Part shown: in pieces, positions 5,462 to 8,680 of the stretch | How positions within the stretch are numbered: the first letter of the stretch is position 1 | Layout of the letters: each line of letters starts with the position of its first letter | Assembly: GCA_016763495.1 (NCBI GenBank) | Contig: JAESTR010000142.1 | Location: forward strand, 1 to 8,680 | DNA from: Kordiimonadaceae bacterium | GTDB lineage: Bacteria; Pseudomonadota; Alphaproteobacteria; Sphingomonadales; Kordiimonadaceae | Length of the DNA: 8,680 nt | Reading direction: 5' to 3' | Made by a program: the position numbers and the translations under genes | Notes under the pieces: model-generated | Database searches by the model: none | What the model was told of the DNA's origin: nothing | What the model saw: the letters and a program-made list of their open reading frames with translations, nothing else

Positions 5462-7738
5462 TTATGTATCCAAGAAGCTACGCAGCTGGCGTGACCGGCT
5501 TGGGTGCTTCAGTTTCCGAAGAGCTTTCGCTTCAATCTGCCTGATGCGCTCACGTGTTACCGAGAACTGCTGACCTACTTCTTCAAGCGTGTGGTCTGTA
5601 TTCATGCCGATACCAAAGCGCATGCGCAGCACACGTTCCTCGCGCGGTGTAAGAGACGCCAGCACACGTGTCGTTGTTTCCCGCAGATTAGACTGGATCG
5701 CAGCATCAACAGGCAAGATCGCGTTCTTGTCTTCAATGAAATCACCAAGATGGCTGTCTTCCTCGTCACCGATCGGTGTTTCAAGAGAGATAGGCTCTTT
5801 GGCGATTTTCATAACCTTGCGCACTTTTTCAAGCGGCATGGACAGGCGCACTGCCAATTCTTCCGGCGTGGCTTCGCGGCCAATTTCGTGCAGCATCTGG
5901 CGGCCTGTACGCACAAGCTTATTGATTGTCTCGATCATGTGCACAGGAATACGGATGGTGCGGGCCTGATCAGCGATTGAGCGTGTAATGGCCTGCCTAA
6001 TCCACCATGTTGCATAAGTGGAGAATTTATAACCACGGCGATATTCAAACTTATCCACCGCTTTCATCAAGCCGATATTACCTTCTTGAATCAAATCAAG
6101 GAATTGCAGGCCGCGGTTGGTGTATTTTTTCGCAATCGAGATCACGAGGCGGAGGTTAGCTTCCACCATTTCTTTTTTTGCAATACGGGCTTCTTTTTCG
6201 CCTTTTTGCACAGTGCGAACAATGACCCGGAATTCATCAACATGCAGGCCCGTACGGTTCACTACTTCCACGACCTGGTCGCGAATGTTGCGAATGGCAA
6301 CGCCTTCTTCCAGCACAAAAGCTTTCCAGCCTTTTGCTTTCAGCACACCAACGCGTTCTATCCAGTCTTTATCAAGCTCTTTACCTTGATACTCTGCAAG
6401 GAAGGAAATACGGCTTACTTTATGCGATTCTGCAAGGCGCAACAGGCGGCCCGACAATGTCATCAAACGCTTATTGAGGCCGTAAAGCTCATCAACAAGT
6501 TCTTCAATGCGCAAATTGTTGAACTTCACAGAACTCACAAGATCGATCAGCTCTTGTCCCAGCTTTTTAAAGCGGCGCTCTTGCGCACTGGTTAAGGCTT
6601 CATTTTGCAAGGCAGCAGCCATGCGCGTATCTTGTAGTTTGGCGTATTTTTTATAAATTGCGGTGATTTTCTGAAACTTTTCAATTGTTTCAGGGGTCAG
6701 ATGCTCTTCCATCGCGGAAAGTGACATGCCGACATCATCGTCTTCATCTTCTTCTTCACGCTTGCGGGCGGCTGCTCTTTCAGCACTCATTACGCCTTCA
6801 TCGGCAACAACACCTTCAGCACCAGCTTCAGCACTTATATTTTCGCCCTCAGCATTCACAGCACCTTCAGCTTGAGCTTCACCAGCAACAGGCTCTGTTC
6901 CAGCCGCTTCAGCCTCAGTTGTTTCCGCAGGTGCTGCTACTGTTGCGTCTACTGTTACAGCTTCAGCAATTGTTGCAGCTGGTGTTTCTATGGTTGCGGC
7001 AGTTGGCGTTTCGGGTGTTGTAGCGGAGGCCCGTGCTTCTGGTGTTGTGGCTCCGGTGGTTCCGGTGGCTTCTGCTTTCGCGCTGTTTGCGGCTGCAGCG
7101 GCGATGATATCTCCGCCCAATGGATTATTCAGCTGATTCGTAGGTGGCTGTTTACCAAGCGTTGCATCAAGGTCAATGATATCACGCAGAAGCATTTCTT
7201 CGTTTGAAAGGCGTTCAGCCCATTCTGTAATGGCCTTAAATGTCAGCGGGCTCATACACAGGCCCTTAATCATGGCGGCCCGACCAGCTTCAATACGCTT
7301 CGCAATGGCGATTTCGCCCTCGCGTGACAGCAATTCTACAGAGCCCATCTCACGCAAATACATGCGCACTGGGTCATCGGTGCGGTCGTTGGCTTCTTTT
7401 TTATCGCTGGTTTTAAATTCTTCTTTGCCGTCTTTTTCTTTTTCTTTTTCTTTTTCGACTTCTACTTCTTCACCTTCATCACCATCGACAACATTAATAC
7501 CCATTTGCGACAGCATGGTCATAACGTCTTCGATTTTCTCTGACGACATTTCTTCAGTGGGCAAAGCAGCGTTCAGCTCATCATACGAGATATAGCCGCG
7601 CTCTTTCGCCTTAGCGATCATCTTCTTAACGGCTGCTTCTGTCGCATCACCAATTGGGGTGCCGTCAGTTGCGGTGCCTGTATCAGTTTCATCCTGAGAA
7701 GAGTTCTTGTTTTTCTCTTGAGTCGCAGTAGTTGCCAT
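5462..7738 (-). CDS. rpoD: RNA polymerase primary sigma factor RpoD (sigma-70), with an expanded low-complexity segment
   Basis: Housekeeping sigma factor that directs RNA polymerase to -35/-10 promoters; 758 residues. Order: region 1.1 (about 30-86, [19 protein letters not shown]), an EK tract (95-102), region 1.2 (about 120-152, [12 protein letters not shown]), the non-conserved region (about 153-510), region 2 (about 523-594, with [31 protein letters not shown] and [11 protein letters not shown]), region 3 (about 604-680) and region 4 (about 694-750), whose helix-turn-helix reads [20 protein letters not shown]. Inside the non-conserved region, residues about 211-318 are Ala/Thr/Glu/Gly-rich with no aromatic residues. 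This makes the protein roughly 100 residues longer than Caulobacter RpoD. The ATG at 7738 is chosen because GGAG lies 9 nt before it; an upstream in-frame GTG at 7759 would place that site inside the gene. It lies 53 bp after dnaG, the usual operon order. The essential regions look intact. Confidence 0.97.
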   Translation of the reverse strand: MATTATQEKNKNSSQDETDTGTATDGTPIGDATEAAVKKMIAKAKERGYISYDELNAALPTEEMSSEKIEDVMTMLSQMGINVVDGDEGEEVEVEKEKEKEKDGKEEFKTSDKKEANDRTDDPVRMYLREMGSVELLSREGEIAIAKRIEAGRAAMIKGLCMSPLTFKAITEWAERLSNEEMLLRDIIDLDATLGKQPPTNQLNNPLGGDIIAAAAANSAKAEATGTTGATTPEARASATTPETPTAATIETPAATIAEAVTVDATVAAPAETTEAEAAGTEPVAGEAQAEGAVNAEGENISAEAGAEGVVADEGVMSAERAAARKREEEDEDDDVGMSLSAMEEHLTPETIEKFQKITAIYKKYAKLQDTRMAAALQNEALTSAQERRFKKLGQELIDLVSSVKFNNLRIEELVDELYGLNKRLMTLSGRLLRLAESHKVSRISFLAEYQGKELDKDWIERVGVLKAKGWKAFVLEEGVAIRNIRDQVVEVVNRTGLHVDEFRVIVRTVQKGEKEARIAKKEMVEANLRLVISIAKKYTNRGLQFLDLIQEGNIGLMKAVDKFEYRRGYKFSTYATWWIRQAITRSIADQARTIRIPVHMIETINKLVRTGRQMLHEIGREATPEELAVRLSMPLEKVRKVMKIAKEPISLETPIGDEEDSHLGDFIEDKNAILPVDAAIQSNLRETTTRVLASLTPREERVLRMRFGIGMNTDHTLEEVGQQFSVTRERIRQIEAKALRKLKHPSRSRQLRSFLDT
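6785..7108 (-). repeat. Low-complexity Ala/Thr/Glu-coding segment within rpoD
   Basis: About 108 codons. Ala is roughly 31% (34 by hand count), with many Thr, Glu, Gly and Pro and no Phe, Tyr, Trp, His or Cys. GCA/GCT/GCG alanine codons recur in imperfect short repeats. It sits in the non-conserved region between regions 1.2 and 2 and ends at an acidic stretch, REEEDEDDD. It is probably a disordered linker that grew by repeat expansion. Confidence 0.8.
7433..7456 (-). repeat. Perfect hexanucleotide repeat (GAAAAA x4) coding Glu-Lys
   Basis: Four exact GAAAAA units on the - strand encode EKEKEKEK at RpoD residues 95-102, just after region 1.1. Because the unit is 6 bp, slippage would change the length of the charged linker without a frameshift. 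Confidence 0.85.
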
Positions 7739-7746
7739 GTAGAAAG

Positions 7747-7753
7747 TCTCCAG
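7747..7753 (-). promoter_or_regulatory. Ribosome binding site that fixes the rpoD start
   Basis: CTGGAGA on the - strand, with GGAG at 7751-7748, is 9 nt before the ATG at 7738. It supports that start over the GTG at 7759. Confidence 0.75.
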
Positions 7754-7791
7754 AACCACGCCAAATCGCGTGCGAATCGGTCTATACCATA

Positions 7792-8680
7792 TTAGTTAAA
7801 AGAAAACCGCCCTGATTCGAGCCGATAGCCCTCTTTCTCAGACTCTTTTTCCTCTAATGCCTGAAAAGCCTGCTGTGCAGCGACAAATCGGGCCATATTT
7901 TCTTCCGTCATATCCGCAGAAAGTTCAGCTTCTGCCTGTTCATAAGCTACTTGTGCCGCCGTAAAATGCTGGAATCGGGCCATAACATGTTCGAATCCAG
8001 TCAGTGCATCGGACAAAGCAGCTTCCGGCCACGCAAACCAATCGCTTTTTAGGTTCTTGGTTTCAGCAAGCAGCCGGTTCACTGCAGTCATGACACCCTT
8101 TTGTTGTAAATGGGTTAACACAGCCTCAGTTTCAAGGTGATCACCAGTGGCAACAAGGTCAAGCAGCGCGTCCCGAACAGCATATAAGCCCGGCACACTG
8201 AATATAAGCTCAGCCAAGACTTCCTCATGACGTATCAAAATTTCAGGGTGGTGCACTAATGTCAGAATGATCAGCTTCTCAAGTTTATCCCGAACCGCAC
8301 CGCCGCCAGTGTCGCGCCCCAATTGAGTTTTAGAAAGCAGGCCCGTAGCCGCAGGCTCCTTACGCCAACCTCCGCCCTTATTGCCAAACTTCTTAAACCC
8401 ACCCTGTTTTCCGTAGGAACCGCCTCTACCGCTACCAGCACGCGCACTCCTAAAGAGGGTAAAAATACGCTCCCTGAACTCGCTTTGGTAAAGTTTTTTG
8501 ACATTTTCATCTGCGATTTCAGACAAGATACCAAAAACCTTTTTCTCAAGCCCGGCTTTGCGTTCAGGGGTGTCTGTCAGTACACCCTGCGTTAGGTTGG
8601 TCCAAAGCATATCCACAAAGGGGTTTGCTTTATCATTCTATGCCTCAATGGCTTCACGACCTTCGCGCTGCACAAGCGTA
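7792..8680 (-). CDS. dnaG: DNA primase DnaG, C-terminal part, interrupted by an in-frame TAG and cut by the window edge
   Basis: Replicative primase that makes RNA primers at the fork and docks on DnaB helicase. Only the part after the catalytic TOPRIM core is in the window. Reading leftwards from 8679: [13 protein letters not shown], then a TAG at 8638-8640, then [12 protein letters not shown], the end of the polymerase domain ([21 protein letters not shown]), a Gly/basic linker (8436-8365, [13 protein letters not shown] then [11 protein letters not shown]), and the helicase-binding C-terminal domain starting near [11 protein letters not shown]. Primase-like sequence continues in the same frame on both sides of the TAG, so one substitution (for example TTG to TAG) would explain it. 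The GTG at 8616 that opens the uninterrupted frame (to 7792) is the Val of PFVDMLW and has no ribosome binding site, so it is not a convincing start. rpoD follows after 53 bp with no terminator, as in the usual dnaG-rpoD operon. Identity is sure; integrity is not. Confidence 0.88.
8638..8640 (-). other. dnaG: In-frame amber (TAG) codon inside dnaG
   Basis: The codon lies between ..GREAIEA and [12 protein letters not shown], where relatives usually carry a hydrophobic residue such as Leu. TAG is the normal stop of two other genes in this window (ending at 3183 and 5450), so general reassignment of TAG is unlikely. A sequencing error or a recent point mutation is the simplest explanation. Confidence 0.85.

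Noticed and set aside
6685..7023. A His/Gln/Leu-rich open frame on the + strand
   Set aside because: Another shadow of the same rpoD low-complexity segment; no start signal or domain.
6872..7207. A Cys/Ser/Gly-rich open frame on the + strand resembling a small metal-binding protein
   Set aside because: It is the complement of the alanine/threonine-rich rpoD segment; the Cys pattern is a by-product of repeated GCA/GCT codons.
7739..7759. GTG start for rpoD at 7759
   Set aside because: The GGAG ribosome binding site for the ATG at 7738 would lie within it.
7766..7775. TCGC-GT-GCGA inverted repeat in the dnaG-rpoD gap
   Set aside because: Only a 4-bp arm, with no T tract; too short to call an operator or a terminator.

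Overview
The window looks like ordinary chromosomal DNA of an alphaproteobacterium. The evidence is a flagellin of about 277 residues with alpha-type end motifs (AKDNAA near the N-terminus, VDADLAK and LSIANQ near the C-terminus), a dnaG-rpoD pair, and an RpoD carrying the long non-conserved region of proteobacterial sigma-70. Base composition is intermediate by eye. I cannot fix the genus; a marine lineage such as Kordiimonadales is only a guess.

Layout. On the + strand: an M18 aminopeptidase (5-1333, probably cut at its N-terminus by the window edge) with a strong terminator; a solitary flagellin (1533-2366) with a leader hairpin just before its ribosome binding site and a terminator after it; and a stand-alone GyrI-like ligand-binding protein (2533-3183). 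A MetC-like PLP enzyme follows on the - strand (3315-4484). It diverges from an AraC-family regulator on the + strand (4662-5450) across about 180 bp that holds a good sigma-70 promoter and palindromes. Then come two - strand genes transcribed from right to left: dnaG (enters at 8680, ends 7792) and rpoD (7738-5462), the core of the macromolecular-synthesis operon. The AraC gene and rpoD converge with only 11 bp between their stops, and a nested inverted repeat sits at that junction. No intergenic stretch exceeds 300 bp. I see no tRNA, rRNA, CRISPR array, insertion sequence or prophage gene.

How the genes relate. dnaG and rpoD form a replication/transcription operon. The MetC-like enzyme and the AraC regulator look like a two-gene regulated module. 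They use AGA/AGG arginine codons far more than the aminopeptidase does (7 of 21 and 10 of 18, against 3 of 24), which suggests later acquisition. The other genes look independently transcribed.

The most striking point is an in-frame TAG at 8638-8640 inside dnaG. The conserved primase reading frame continues on both sides of it. Next are a roughly 108-residue Ala/Thr/Glu-rich segment inside RpoD and the structured flagellin leader. I found no convincing undescribed multi-gene system here.
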